DNA of 64,000 nucleotides from Coix lacryma-jobi var. lacryma-jobi (GCA_009763385.1 CM019825.1:120399131-120463130); one strand, 5' to 3'. Positions 22,528 to 34,225 are shown, counted from the stretch's first letter. Program-made: numbers and translations. Notes: a model not told the origin generated them from the letters alone.

Positions 22528-22618
22528 GAGTCTAAGAACTAGGTTGATGCTATGGAGAATTGATCTCTCAAATGACTTAGGGTTTCTCTCTTCTTCAGCT
22601 AGGGGTCCAGGGCCCCTG

Positions 22619-22626
22619 TATTTATA
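22619..22626 (-). promoter_or_regulatory. TATA box in solo LTR Q
   Basis: Minus-strand GCGCTATAAATACAGGG, about 425 bp from the LTR start. Confidence 0.6.
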
Positions 22627-23048
22627 GCGCTGAGGGAGCAACGATAGCCCTTGGATCAAACCGACCTTGGCAATGGTGTAGATGCGTTCTAGGGTTTAGT
22701 AGGGAACCGTCATACGAAGGGGAGTCTACCAGGTGGACCTGGCAGGCCGACCGACCTAGGGGTGGGACCGTCCGGTCCTACCTAGCGGCCTCTCATCCCC
22801 GCTTCGGTGTGTTACCCTCTGGAGTCTTCTAGAATCTGATAGGGTAGATTTCATCGCTGCCAAGTCTTGTATTATTTGATGTTTAGGTCCTCCTTGATTG
22901 CTTTTTTGATTAACTCCTGCAGAAATAGAGAATTCACCAAAACTCATGGAATTTGTTAGTTTAACCCGTAGACCTATGTTGGTGATCTCAAATGTGCCCT
23001 TGTCTTATTTATTACTTACATAAAAATGGTCGTTAACTACCGTCAACA

Positions 23049-23960
23049 CGGTGATCCTGAGCCTACTCCACCAGCTGCCCCCGTTGACCCTACGATGACA
23101 AATTTGGCTCATGGACCCGATCCCTATACTTCCACTACTTGGGGTCCGTTCGAGCCACCTCTCCAACGAGCACGAGTTGCACCTGAGGGAGCGACAACAT
23201 CTGGCGAGGGGAAGGCTACTTCGGCGAGGTAGGCGCCCTGAAGCATTCAGCAGATCCACCCCCCGCAGCAGATGAACGACATTATCGATCAGCGAGTCAC
23301 ACGGTCGCGCTGGTATGAGATCTCTCACTTTTCTTATTCTGCATTTGTTGCTTCTTTTGAACCCAAAGATGTTGGACACATACTTTTTGATCCTAATTGG
23401 GTCAATGCCATGCATGAGGAGTTAGAGAACTTTGAGCGAAACCATGTCTGGGCACTAGTTCCACCTCCACCAGAATGCCACCCTATAGGTACCAAGTGGT
23501 TCTTCAAGAACAAACAGGGTGAGGATGGGATGGTACTGAGAAACAAGGCGAGATTAGTAGCCCAAGGCTTTTGTCAGAAGGAGGGTATTGATTATGAGGA
23601 GACCTTTGCCCCTGTAGCTCGTTTAGATGCCATACATATCCTTTTAGCTTTTGCTCCTTCAAAAGGGTTCAAACTTTACCAAATGGATGTCAAGAGTGCC
23701 TTCCTAAATGGGTATATAGATGAAGAGGTCTATGTTAGACAACCTCCTAGTTTTGAGAGCCCCAAGTTTCCAAACCATGTGTATAAACTTCAGAAAGCAT
23801 TGTATGGTTTAAAACAAGCCCTAAGAACATGGTATGAGCGTTTAATAACCTTTTTGCTATGCAAGGGTTTTAAAATAGGGTCAGTTGATAAAACTTTGTT
23901 TCTCCTCAAGCAAGGCAATGACACCCTTTTAGTCCAGATTTCCATGGATGATATCATCTT
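23049..23960 (+). pseudogene. pol remnant of Sirevirus C: reverse transcriptase
   Basis: After a stop-containing linker, the frame from 23272 is open for about 230 codons and shows the copia reverse transcriptase: NAMHEELENFERNHVW, PIGTKWFFKNKQGEDG, ARLVAQGFCQKEGIDYEETF, the first catalytic Asp in YQMDVKSAFLNGY, and ALYGLKQA. The catalytic YVDD box reads SMDD here, so the Tyr and Val are lost. The sequence stops two residues later because element D is inserted at 23961. The reverse transcriptase and RNase H remainder of C should lie beyond the window. Confidence 0.88.
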
Positions 23961-25952
23961 TGCGGATACATGGGTGTATGCCGGATCTTGAGATGATGAG
24001 TGATTGTCAACTGGTATGATGCACATGTTCTTTGGCTTGTGTTGTGCAGGTGTCGAGCTCGCAGACGGTGATCGAAGGCAAGGTGAAGGTCAAGTAGAGA
24101 CGTGCCGTGCCGATGGACCCAGAGCGGTGAAGGGCGGACGTGAGGCTTGGACTGAGGGACCGGTGGCCAGAGGATCAGCTGTGGTGGCTGACAGCCTGGG
24201 ACAGCGACAAGTGAAGACATGTGGGTGGACGGGGTGCACGGGCGGTGCATCCCTCTACGGCTTAGGTTTGGTGGTAGAGCCCCAGAAAAACCACCGGCTG
24301 GATGGTTTCCAGGTTTGAGCCTCAAAACTTGGGTGTTGGCCAGTTTCCGAGTTTGGGCCTCAAAACTCGGGCTGAGGACAGTTTCCAGGTTTGGGCCACA
24401 AAACCTGGGTGATGGTGGGTTTCTGAGTTTGGGCCACAAAACTCAGCCTGAGGACTGGTTTCTCGGTTTCAGCCTAAAAACCAGGAGGAGGTCCAGGAAA
24501 AGGACGGACGGCGAGTGGCGGCACGTGGCGGCATCCGGTGAGGCCGCGTCGAGGCGAAGCTACCTAATGTGCGGGCGTGGCCGTCGGATCGACATCAACT
24601 TCGAGTTGGACAAGAATACCCTTATGGTTAGCCTGCTTGCTCATTAGCAGTAGGGGTAGAAGGGGAATAATTGTATTAGGCTATATTAGGAGAGGCAACC
24701 CCTCCAAACTATCTCAGCCATTGCTATTTTCACTCTAGGGCTTCTTGCTTCCCATTCCCTGTTGTAGCTACTGAGATCCGCAGAAATGACTTAATCACAC
24801 CTCTGTGTATTTGGATTTTGCGGAAACGGGACCAGATTCCCATTGTCTCCTCGTGGGGATGAATTTCGGCTGACAATTGAGATTGTGATTCGTGTTCTTG
24901 AGTTGTTCTTCGCGTTTTGCTTTTTGTCTCAATTTTCCCGTCGGTTGATCTCCCTCTACGCTGCGTCTTTTTCGAATCCACTTGAATCAACTTGTTCTTT
25001 GATGTGAGGAGAACATTTCCACCAAAGGAATTCATCTCAATCCTCACGAATAAGTAGATCGGGTCGACTCAAGTTTCGTGGCGATTTTTTTTCGTTCTTA
25101 CACCTTCCCTTTTGATTTCTCGGTGTTTGAGTTGATTTGAGCCGATGATTTTTTAGGGTTAGTCTTCCAACTACCTAGTGATCATCCTCTCCAAGTTTGG
25201 GATCAAGGGATTTTGATTTGGATCAGATTTGGGGAGATTTGGGAGAGAGGCTATCAAAGTCGCCCTCTCTGGGTTCTCGCAGACAGTCCTCCACGGGTAC
25301 CGCAGACAGTCCGCGCGTCGGGGCTCAGCCAGACTAATGGCTGCGCGTCTCAGTGTTTTGGGCTCAGGACACCGGTGGACAGTCTGTCGTGCTAGGTCAT
25401 GGACAGTCCGGGCCTGAGCAGAACGAGTTCAGTAGTTTTGCTGTTTTTGGGATTTGACCGGCGGACAGTCCGCCAGGAACTCGCGGGCAGTCCGGGGTAG
25501 GCGCGGACAGTCCGGGACCGTACCGACGGACAGTCCGAGATCCTGCGGTGTGTTGGTTTTTAGTGTGTTTGCTCTCCCGGCTTCTCGGCTTCATTTCTGG
25601 ACTTTTCGTTTGCTCCTAGAGTTCACCAAGGAACCTCTCTAGGTATCTTTGCCACCCGTAGGTATAGGTATTTGGATGATTCCCGACATAGCCTTCCATC
25701 TATGTTCGGGGGTAGGTATTTGGGTTTGAACTTGACTAAGTGCTTGCGTGTTTCGGTTTGCTCTTGTTGGTGGTGCCTCTCTGTGATCCTAGGGATCATC
25801 CACCCTCTTTCCGAGGGTCGTGGGCATCACGCTTGTGTCCGAAGTTTTTGGGGTTGATTCGTTGGGACAAAGACCGAAGTTTCGAAAGAAATTTTTTAGG
25901 CTCCCATTCACCCCCCCCTCTGGTCGCCTTTGGTATCATTCTTGGTCCTTCA
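23961..25952 (+). repeat. 5' LTR of Sirevirus D (1992 bp)
   Basis: Starts TGCGGATACATGGGTGTATG and ends TTGGTCCTTCA. The palindrome array is at about 24284-24486 (five units). At 25270-25540 there are about eight copies of a GGACAGTCCG word, in the place where E has GACCGGACGC and B has GCATCCGATG. Confidence 0.9.
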
Positions 25953-25954
25953 AT

Positions 25955-25966
25955 TGGTATTAGAGT
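25955..25966 (+). other. Primer-binding site of D
   Basis: TGGTATTAGAGT, a mutated form of the copia initiator-Met site, two bases after the LTR. Confidence 0.8.
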
Positions 25967-26015
25967 GGGTTAAGGATCTTCCACCTTAACCGATTCCAGA
26001 TCCACAAAAGGCGAC

Positions 26016-28614
26016 ATGGATCGCGGCGTGGGCAAACCACCGTTTTTCGATGGGACGAACTATGCGTATTGGAAGATACGCATGTCGGCCTATCTTCAAA
26101 GCATGGGTGCTTCAGTTTGGGACATTTGCAACTCTGCCGATTACGTGGTCTTGGCTACTCGTGTGGCTCAATAGCAGATCGATGAGGACGATGCCAATAG
26201 CCGAGCCCGTAACGCTCTTTTCACCTGTTTGAGAATGTCTGAGTTTTGATCATGTTTCTCACCTCTCCATGGCTTGGGAGATTTGGGTGACTCTCATGCG
26301 TTTTCATGAGGGAACCACTCAAGTCAAAACCCGTCTCTACGAGTCGCACAAGAGAGAGTATGAGAACTTTCGACACATGTCTGGCGAGAGCATAGAAAGT
26401 TTATTCGCTCGCTTTCAGGTGATTGTCAACAGGATGAGGGCTAACAAGGAGTTGTTGCCTTACAATGATCATGAGAGGGCACTCAAGCTTCTTCATACTC
26501 TCGATTGGTCGGTGTGGGACTCTAAGGTTCAGGCGATCATCGAATCGTCTAACTATGAGACTCTCACATGTGACGAGCTCTTTAGTAAGCTCAAGTCAAG
26601 TGAGATTGACGCCATGGTGAGGGCTTCTTATGAAAATCCTTCTAGCCCGTCGATGGCTTTGGTTTCTGGCTCTTCTGCTAACCCCTATGGAGGTTTTGCA
26701 TTGTCTTCTCTTCTTTCTATCGCAGAGGAACAGCTGGAGTTCATGGGAGACGACAAGTTGGCTCTGTTTGCCAACCGGTTCTCGCGGTTCCACAACAACC
26801 GCATGAACCGTCGCTGCGGAGGAGGACGAGGTGGCTATTATGAGTGCGGTGACTCGGACTACTTCATCGCCAACTGCCCAAAGAAGAACAAGCAAGCTTT
26901 TGGCAAGGGTGACCGTGGTCACAAGTACAACTCCGGCAAGCGCAAGGAGAAGTACGTCCCCACAAAGCACAAGCGGAAGGGCGGCTTCAACAAGGAGTAC
27001 ATCAAGGAGAAGTACTTGGAGAAAGCCCAGGCCGAGCAGCGTGCTTTCTTTGCAACGCTCAGCGACGTCGATGACTCAGACAATGACTCCACTACATCAC
27101 GTGATGATGAGTCCGAGACGAAGAAGATCGAGGACAAGCTCAACGGTCTTTGCTTCTTCGCTGACGACGAGGGCTTCTGCACCCTGGCCCTCGGCGATGA
27201 GGTCAACTGTGAGCTGGAGGAGATCCCTCGGAACGACGACGACGATGACTCCTCCTAGGTACCTCAAACTCCTGATGAGCTCTCTGCTGAGGTTGAGAAA
27301 CTTACTATTGCTTTGCTTAGTCAAGACAAGTTGCTAAGGCTTGCTGCTAGAGAGAGAAAGGAGTTTAGGAAGAAGTGGGAGGATGCAGTGAAGGAACTTG
27401 AGTCTGTGAAGTCCACCCTTGTAGTCACCAAGGAGGATGAGTGTGAGATGTTCTCCAAGCACATGACTGACCTTCTCACTTTGAGGGGGAAGTATGTTGC
27501 TTTGGTTGGAGAGGTGGATGAGCTTAGGGCTAGACCCATGTTGCTGGGTGCGTGCAAGTCTTGTGCAGGATTGCAATTCGAGTTGGCAAAGAAGAATGCC
27601 AAGATTGTGTCTCTTGAGAAGGCCAGCTTGGGTAGCACTTGTGTGTCTAGGTGTGCCTTATGTGAGGCTTTGAGATGGAGATTGTAAATGGGAAGCATGA
27701 CAAGATGCAAACCGAGGAAGAAAACACATACCTTCAAACCATCTTGTGATGGGTGTCTTGTGGTGAGCCGCAGCTTGGGATGATGATTGCCCAATTCAAA
27801 TGTGTTGTTGGAGGTCCTGGTGTTGGTTTTGCTCAGGGTGTGGAGAGTGCTACATCTTTTGGGAAGGTTGGAGAGTTTAGTGGTCTTAAGCCAAGTGAGA
27901 AGCTCAACTCCACCACTACTCCCAAACTAACCAAGATTCCACCCAAACAGTCTCTCAAGCCTAACACCAAAGATGGAGTGTTTGTGGAACCTCCAAGAGC
28001 TCCACCCAAGAAATAGACATGGGCTCCAAAACCCAATCACCTAAGGAACAAGCTTGACACTATGCCACCAATCCAAGAGGAGCTCATGCCACAAAAGAAC
28101 CAAGTGATCCACACCCAATACCGTGAGTACCAACAACCCCTATGAGAGCGGTGAGGTACCACTGTGAGCACTGTGGGAGAGATGGACACTTGAGGGAGTT
28201 TTGCTTTTGGCGCAAGAGAGAGGAGCGTCGTGCAAAGGAGATGAACAACACGGACATGTACCATCCTTTCCATGATGTACATGTGCCGAACGTTCGAAGG
28301 AGGAGTGCTAGCCCTAGAGGACCAATGCCTCAAGGAGGTTTTGCCCGGTGAGATCCTAGTTTTGTAGGCTATGGACCTCATGGCGGTGGCTTTGTTGTTG
28401 AGCGTTACCCCCACTGCATTTGGGCTATCGCGGTGAGCGCTCTCCTCTTAGCGGACCACGTTTTCCTGTGCGTGGTGATCGCTTTCCCCGTAGGAATTCT
28501 AGGAATGGTTTTTATACTGACTGTTCTTTTGAGCAGCCGGGACAACACTGGTATTCTTCCCGTTTTACTCACCCTAGTGTTGGACCGTATGCTCACCCTA
28601 TGTCTTTTTATTGA
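26016..28614 (+). pseudogene. gag: gag of Sirevirus D, inactivated
   Basis: The ATG at 26016 gives the same start as B and E. An in-frame TAG appears near 26172, a one-base insertion near 26245, TAG at 27256-27258, a one-base deletion near 27673, TAG at 28014-28016 and another shift near 28143. The UBN2-like N-terminal domain is recognisable. The first zinc knuckle is damaged (YYECGDSDYFIANC: first Cys and His replaced by Tyr), while the second, CEHCGRDGHLREFC, keeps CX2CX4HX4C. Acidic and coiled-coil-like middle regions match E. The reading ends with TGA at 28612-28614. Confidence 0.88.
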
Positions 28615-28619
28615 TGTAG

Positions 28620-29597
28620 GTAAGTAGATTGGAGAACGTTTGGCTTGTGGATTCCGGGTGCTCAAGGCATATGACCGGAAACTCCAAGTGGTTCTCCAGT
28701 CTTAGTCCAGTCGCCGGAAAGGAGTTTATTACCTTCGGTGACAATAGCAAAGGTAAAGTGCTATTTCGTGGTTCTATGCGAGTTAATGAGCATTTTGTCT
28801 TACGTGATTTTGCTCCTGTATCAAACTTGCATTTTAACCTTCTTTCTGTTTCTCAACTTTTTGAGGATGACTATGAGATTCGTTTTAAGCCGAATCTCAG
28901 TCGTATTTTAGATCCTCAGGGCAATCTTGTTTGTTTGATTTTGCCCTTTGGGAAAGTCTTTCATGCGAATTTCTCAGAGTCTTTTGGCATTTCTCGTTGT
29001 CTATTGGCCGAATCCTCTTCTGATCTTTGGAAGTGGCATCGGAGACTTGGTCACTTGAGCTTCGACTTGCTTGCAAGGCTTAGTTCACTTGGCTTAATCC
29101 GAGGATTTCTTGAGTTAAACATGGAGAAGGATCTTGTTTGCCATTCTTGTAGACATGGGAAAATGGTTGCCGCTCCCCACCATCCTGTGAATCAAGTTAT
29201 GACCAAGCGCCCTGGAGAGCTTTTACATATGGACCTTGTAGGTCCGGCTCGGGTGAGCTCGGTTGGTGGGAAGTGGTATGTGCTTGTTGTTGTTGATGAC
29301 TTCTCGAGATATTCATGGGGTTTCTTTCTAGCTGAGAAAACTGAGACTTTCTCTTTTACTCGCAATCTAATTTTGCGTCTTCAGAACGAGTTCCCTAAGA
29401 ACTCGATGAGAGCTATTCGTAGTGATAATGGTTCCGAGAAGAACTCAGACTTTGAGAAGTTTTGTAACTCCTTGGGTTTAGAGCATCAGTTTTCTTCACC
29501 CCTACACACCGCCACAAAATGGTGTTGTAGAGAGGAAAAATCGGACCCTTGTTGAGATGGCTAGGATGATGCTCGATGAGCATAGGACTCCTAGGCG
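28620..29597 (+). pseudogene. pol: pol of Sirevirus D, part 1: protease and integrase
   Basis: After TAG (28617-28619) the frame opens into LENVWLVDSGCSRHMTG, with the aspartic protease DSG. It continues through the integrase zinc region (WKWHRRLGHLSFD and CHSCRHGKMVAAPHH) and core (LLHMDLVGP, IRSDNGSE). One codon present in E (Phe after GSE) is missing, and an extra base near 29502 shifts the frame before the third catalytic residue. E is inserted at 29598 after ..DEHRTPRR; the frame resumes after 40904. Confidence 0.88.
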
Positions 29598-31465
29598 TGC
29601 GGATACATGGGTGTATGCCGGGTCTCTGAGTGATGAGTGATTGTCAACTGGGATGATGCGCATGTTCTTTGGCTTGTGTTGTGCAGGTGTCGAGCACGGA
29701 TGCAGTGATCAAAGGCGAGGTGAAGGTCAAGTAGAGACGTGCCGTGCCGATGGACCGAGAGTGGCAAAGGGCGGACGTGAGGCTTGGACTGAGGGACCAG
29801 AGGCCCGAGGATCAGCTGTGGTGGCTGGCAGCCTGGGACAGCGACGAGCGAAGACTTGCGGTCATGTGTTGCCTAAGTCGTAGACTTGGGGACACGTGTC
29901 GGTGGATGGGGTGCACGGGCGGTGCATCCCCTCTACGACGTCGGTTTGGTGGTAGAGCCAGGGAAAAACCATCGGGTGGACGGTTTCCAGGTTTGGGCCT
30001 CAAAACCTGGGTGCGGATGGTTTCCGAGTTTGGCCACAAAACTCGGGCTGAGGACGGTTTCCAGGTTTGGGCCTCAAAACCGGGGGATGGCTGGAAAAGG
30101 CTGGTTTCCCGGTTTGGGCAACAAAACCGGGGGTGCAGAGCGGTGGCGGCACGTGGCGGCAATCTGGAGGTTCCGTCGAGGCAACGCTTCGAATTGTGCG
30201 GGCGTGGCCGTCGGATACACCTACCACCGAGTTGGTCCAGAATAACCCTAGGGTTTAGCTGGTTCGCTCTGTAATTAGAATAGTGAGGGGTAGAGTAGGA
30301 ATTAGACTTAGGTTAGAATTAGGATAAGTAGAGGGAGACACCCTCCTCCCTTCTCATCTCAGTCATTTGCTCTTTTGCACTTAGGGTTTCCTGCTCTCCC
30401 ATCCCCTACTGTAGCTAGCTGAGATCCGTAGAGAGACTTGCCTCTGTGTACTGTTGATTTTGAGGAAGTGAGGCCGTATCCTCACGGTTGTAGCGTGTGG
30501 TAGCCACACGGTTGTAGATTCGTGGGTGTGATTCGCGTTTTGTTCGTGTTCTTCGCGGAATCCTTTTTTTCTCCACGTTCTTCCCGTCGCTTGATCTCTT
30601 TGCTCGGTTCATCTTTTGCAAACCCGCTTGAACCAAGTTGTTCTAGATCGTGAGGCACTTCTTTCCTCCGAAGGAATTAATCTCTAACCTCACGGTCTAG
30701 GAGATCGATCGATTTTTCATTTCGGGTCAAGTTTTCTCCCTTCCCCCAAAATTCTTCGATTCATCGATTTGGAGATAGGTTCGAGCCATGATCTCTTAGA
30801 GATAGCTCACTATACTCCTTGTGACTCATCTCTCCAAGTTTGAACCCTAGAGGTTTTGTTTTGGGAGAGTTTGATTCAAATTGGTGGATGAACTGTGCTG
30901 TCACGGGGTGACCGGACGCAGGGGTCGGGACGACCGGACGCTGGCTAGGTGAGTCCGGTCGTTGAACGTTCACTACGATTTCCTGCTGGTTGACCGGACG
31001 CTTGTGGAGCTCACTGACCGGACGCACAGTGCGTACTGTTCACTTGTTTTTGTCCTTGTGACCGGACGCTACTATCCTGACCGGACGCACCGTACACCAG
31101 AGTCCGGTCACAAACAGTAAGGTCCGAAACTGGTTCTCTGACGACCGGACGCGTCCGGTGCTCCGTGACCGGACGCTGCCCAGAGTCCGGTCGAGACTGC
31201 CTTGCGCGTTTTCGTTCGCCGGTTGTTCGTTCGTTGTCGGATTTGGTTTCCGTCTTTTGCGTTGGCTTTCTAGAGTTGTGTAGTATCCCGCTGTGCTTCT
31301 TGGAAGCATCCACCCTACATCTAGGGTCGTGGACATTAGCAAGCTCTAGGGTTTGTCTTTTGGGGTGATTCTCGGGACAGTGGCTACTAGTTTTCGAAAG
31401 GAAATTTTGAAGCTCGCATTCACCCCCCCCCTCTGGTCGCTTTCTGGTTGCTTCTCGGTCCTTCA
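29598..31465 (+). repeat. 5' LTR of Sirevirus E (1868 bp)
   Basis: Starts TGCGGATACATGGGTGTATG and ends CGGTCCTTCA. The palindrome array at 29936-30133 has five units; the fourth is a hybrid with mismatched arms (CCAGG left, CCGGGG right). Eight GACCGGACGC words plus reverse copies lie at 30905-31195. Confidence 0.93.
29936..30133 (+). repeat. Palindrome array in 5' LTR of E
   Basis: Units of about 45 bp have an inverted repeat around TTTGGGCCTCAAAA, with arms CCAGG, CCGAG or CCCGG matched on the other side. The equivalent array in the 3' LTR (39338-39572) has about 78 bp more. Known Sirevirus LTRs carry clustered palindromes of this kind in U3. Confidence 0.85.
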
Positions 31466-31467
31466 AT

Positions 31468-31479
31468 TGGTATCGGAGC
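31468..31479 (+). other. Primer-binding site of E
   Basis: TGGTATCGGAGC, two bases after the 5' LTR; copia initiator-Met type with one change from consensus. Confidence 0.88.
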
Positions 31480-31528
31480 AGGTTAAGGATCTTCCACCTT
31501 AGCCGGTTCCAGATCCACAGAAGGCGAC

Positions 31529-34225
31529 ATGGATCGCGGCGTGGGCAAACCGCCGTTCTTTGATGGGACGAACTATGCGTATTGGAAGATACGCATGTCG
31601 GCCTATCTCCAGAGCATGGGCTCTTCTGTTTGGGAGATTTGCAACAAGGCCAATTACGTTGTCTTGGCTGCTCGTGTCACTCAGCTCCAGATCGATGAGC
31701 ACGAGGCCAATAGCTGGGCACGTAACGCCTTGTTCTCCTGTTTGAGCATGTCTGAGTTTGATCGTGTTTCTCACCTCCCCACGGCTCGCGAGATTTGGGC
31801 GACCCTCATGCGCTTCCATGAGGGAACCACTCAGGTCAAATCCCGCCTCTATGAGTCGCACAAGCGGGAGTATGAGAACTTTCGACATATGCCTGGCGAG
31901 AGCATAGAGAGTTTATTCGCTCGCTTTCAGGTCATTGTCAACAAGATGAGAGCGAACAAGGAGCTGTTGCCTTTTGACGATCATGAGAGGGCTTTGAAGC
32001 TTTTGCACACTCTTGATCGGTCGGTGTGGGACTCAAAGGTCCAGGCGATCATCGAATCGTCTAACTATGAGACCCTCACTTGCGACGAGCTCTTTAGTAA
32101 GCTCAAGTCTAGTGAGATTGACGCCATGTCGAGGGCTTCTTATGAAAATCCTTCTGGCCCGACAATGGCTTTGGTTTCTAGCTCTTCTAACCCCTCTGGA
32201 GGTTTTGCTCTTTCGTCTCTCTTTTCTGTCACAGAGGACCAGCTTGAGTCATTGGGGGATGACGAGTTGGCAATGCTCGCCAACCGGTTCACGCGGTTCC
32301 ACAACAACCGCAAGAACCGTCGCCGCGGTGGAGGACGCTCAGGATGCTTTGAGTGCGGCTACCCCGACCACTTCATCGCCAACTACCCCAAGAAGAAGCA
32401 TTCGTCTGGGAAGGGCGATCATGGGCACAAGTACGACTCCGGCAAGCGCAAGAAGAAGTACGTCCCCGCAAGGCACAAGCGGAGAGGCGGCTTCGACAAG
32501 GAGTACATCAAGAAGAAGTACTTGGAGAAGGCCCAGGCTGAGCAGCGTGCGTTCTTCGCCACGCTCAGCGACGTCGACGGCTCGGATGACGACTCCGCTT
32601 GCTCAAGCGACGATGAGTCCGAGAAGAAGAAGAGGATCGAGGACAAGCTGAACGGTCTCTGCTTCTTCGCCGACGACGACGGCCTCTGCACCAAGGCCCT
32701 CGGCAAGGAGGTCGACAGCGAGCTGGTGAACTCCCCTCTGAACGACGACAACGACGACGACACCTCCCAGGTATCCATGACCCACGATGAGCTCTTTGCA
32801 GAGAATGAGAAGCTTACTGCCGCCTTGCTTAGTCAGGATAAGCTGCTTTGGCGTGCCGCTAGAGAGCGCAAGGAGTTTAGGCAGAAGTGGGAGGACACGG
32901 TGAGAGAGCTTGAGTTTGCCAAGTCCACCGTGGTCGTGTCGGAGGAGGTTGAGTGTGAAATGTGCACCACGCACATGACTGACCTTCTCACTTTGAGAGG
33001 TAAGTATGCTGCGTTGGTAGGAGAGTTGGATGAGCTAAAGGCTAGACCTTCTCTGTTGGGTGCGTGCAAGACTTGTCCTGTCTTGCAATCTGAGTTGGCA
33101 GAGAAGAATGCCAAGATTGTGTCTCTTGAGGAGGCCAACTCAGGTAGCACTTGTGTGGCTAAGTGTGCTTTGTGTGAGGGTTTGGAGATGGAGATAGCCA
33201 ATGTGAAGCATGACAAGATGCAAACCGAGGAAGAAAACACATACCTTCGGACCATCTTGTCATGGGTCTCTTGTAGTGAGCCGCAGCTCGGGATGATGAT
33301 CTCCCAATTTAAGCGAGCTGCTAGAAGTCCTGGTGTAGGTTTTGCCCCGGGTGTTGATCTTTCTGCGTTTGGGAAGGTTGGAGAGTCGAGTGGTCTGAAC
33401 CCATGTGAGAAGCCCAACTCCACCACTACTCCCAAACTGTCCAAGCTTCCACCCAAAGAGCCCGTCAAGCCTACCACCAAGGATGGGGTGGTTGAGGAAC
33501 CCCCGAGAGCTCCACCCAAGAACCAAGTATGGCATCCCAAACCCAATCACCTCAGAAACAAGCTGGACACAATGCCATCCATCCAGGAGGAGTGTTTGCC
33601 ACAGAAGGGCAAAGTGATCCACACCCACAGCCATGAGTACCAACAACCCCTTTTGCGTGCGGTGAGGTATCATTGTGACTTCTGTGGGAGAGATGGACAC
33701 TTGAGCGAGTTTTGCTTTAGGCGCAAGAGAGAGGCACGCCGTGCTAGGGAGATGAACAACCCGGACATGTACCATCCTTTCCATGATGTACATGTGCCGA
33801 ATGTTCAGAGGAGAGCACCGAGACGTGCTGCTAGGCCCAGAGGTCCAGAACCTCAAGTTCCCAGGCCTAGGCAGCAGAGAGCTCCGAGGAGAGATGCTAG
33901 GCCTAGAGGTGCAGTGCCTCAAGTTGCTAGGACTAGGCCTCATAGAGAGCGTGCCCGGCGGGAGCCTGCAGTTGTAGGCTATGGACCCCGTGGCGGAGGC
34001 CTTGTAGTTGAGCATTTTCCCCCACCGCGTTTTGAGTATCGCGATGGACGCTCCTCCCTTAGCGGACCACGTTTTCCTCTACGTGGTGATCGCTCCTCTC
34101 GTAGACGTACTAGGAATGGTTTTTTTGCTAACCGTTCTTTTGAGCAGCCGGCCCAACACTGGTATTCCCCTTACTTCACTAACCCCAGTGTTGGACCGTA
34201 TGCTCACCCTATGTCTTTTTACTGA
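31529..34225 (+). CDS. gag: Gag protein of Sirevirus E (898 aa)
   Basis: Gag forms the virus-like particle and packages RNA. The ATG at 31529 lies 50 bases after the primer site and gives the same start as B and D. Residues 1 to about 210 match the UBN2-type copia Gag domain. Around 260-272 is an Arg- and Gly-rich basic stretch, followed by a zinc knuckle at 273-286 in which the last Cys is Tyr (C273, C276, H281, Y286). Acidic segments follow near 350-370 and 405-415, then coiled-coil-like repeats about 425-620, a proline-rich stretch about 660-680, and a second, complete knuckle CX2CX4HX4C at 716-729. The C-terminal tail is Arg/Pro-rich (750-830). Sirevirus Gag proteins are unusually large, so the length fits. 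No stop or shift interrupts the frame, so it could still be translated. Confidence 0.93.
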   Translation: MDRGVGKPPFFDGTNYAYWKIRMSAYLQSMGSSVWEICNKANYVVLAARVTQLQIDEHEANSWARNALFSCLSMSEFDRVSHLPTAREIWATLMRFHEGTTQVKSRLYESHKREYENFRHMPGESIESLFARFQVIVNKMRANKELLPFDDHERALKLLHTLDRSVWDSKVQAIIESSNYETLTCDELFSKLKSSEIDAMSRASYENPSGPTMALVSSSSNPSGGFALSSLFSVTEDQLESLGDDELAMLANRFTRFHNNRKNRRRGGGRSGCFECGYPDHFIANYPKKKHSSGKGDHGHKYDSGKRKKKYVPARHKRRGGFDKEYIKKKYLEKAQAEQRAFFATLSDVDGSDDDSACSSDDESEKKKRIEDKLNGLCFFADDDGLCTKALGKEVDSELVNSPLNDDNDDDTSQVSMTHDELFAENEKLTAALLSQDKLLWRAARERKEFRQKWEDTVRELEFAKSTVVVSEEVECEMCTTHMTDLLTLRGKYAALVGELDELKARPSLLGACKTCPVLQSELAEKNAKIVSLEEANSGSTCVAKCALCEGLEMEIANVKHDKMQTEEENTYLRTILSWVSCSEPQLGMMISQFKRAARSPGVGFAPGVDLSAFGKVGESSGLNPCEKPNSTTTPKLSKLPPKEPVKPTTKDGVVEEPPRAPPKNQVWHPKPNHLRNKLDTMPSIQEECLPQKGKVIHTHSHEYQQPLLRAVRYHCDFCGRDGHLSEFCFRRKREARRAREMNNPDMYHPFHDVHVPNVQRRAPRRAARPRGPEPQVPRPRQQRAPRRDARPRGAVPQVARTRPHRERARREPAVVGYGPRGGGLVVEHFPPPRFEYRDGRSSLSGPRFPLRGDRSSRRRTRNGFFANRSFEQPAQHWYSPYFTNPSVGPYAHPMSFY

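Larger units (their letters stand above)
19054..23048 (-). repeat. Element Q: gypsy-type solo LTR, split by S
   Basis: On the element strand it begins TGTTGACGGTAGTTAACG at 23048 and ends GATGCCAACA at 19054. Flanks are GGGTG (19049-19053) and CGGTG (23049-23053), a target duplication with one mismatch. Joining the flanks restores continuous C pol sequence. About 1.61 kb remain without nested S. Its 3' end holds one primer-site-like TCTGGCGCCATTGCC (19085-19099, minus strand), as in G. A TATA box on the minus strand is at 22619-22626. Confidence 0.82.

Noticed and set aside
32833..34015. Long minus-strand open frames opposite the E gag
   Set aside because: Antisense to a confirmed gag frame; composition mirrors sense codons and shows no motif.
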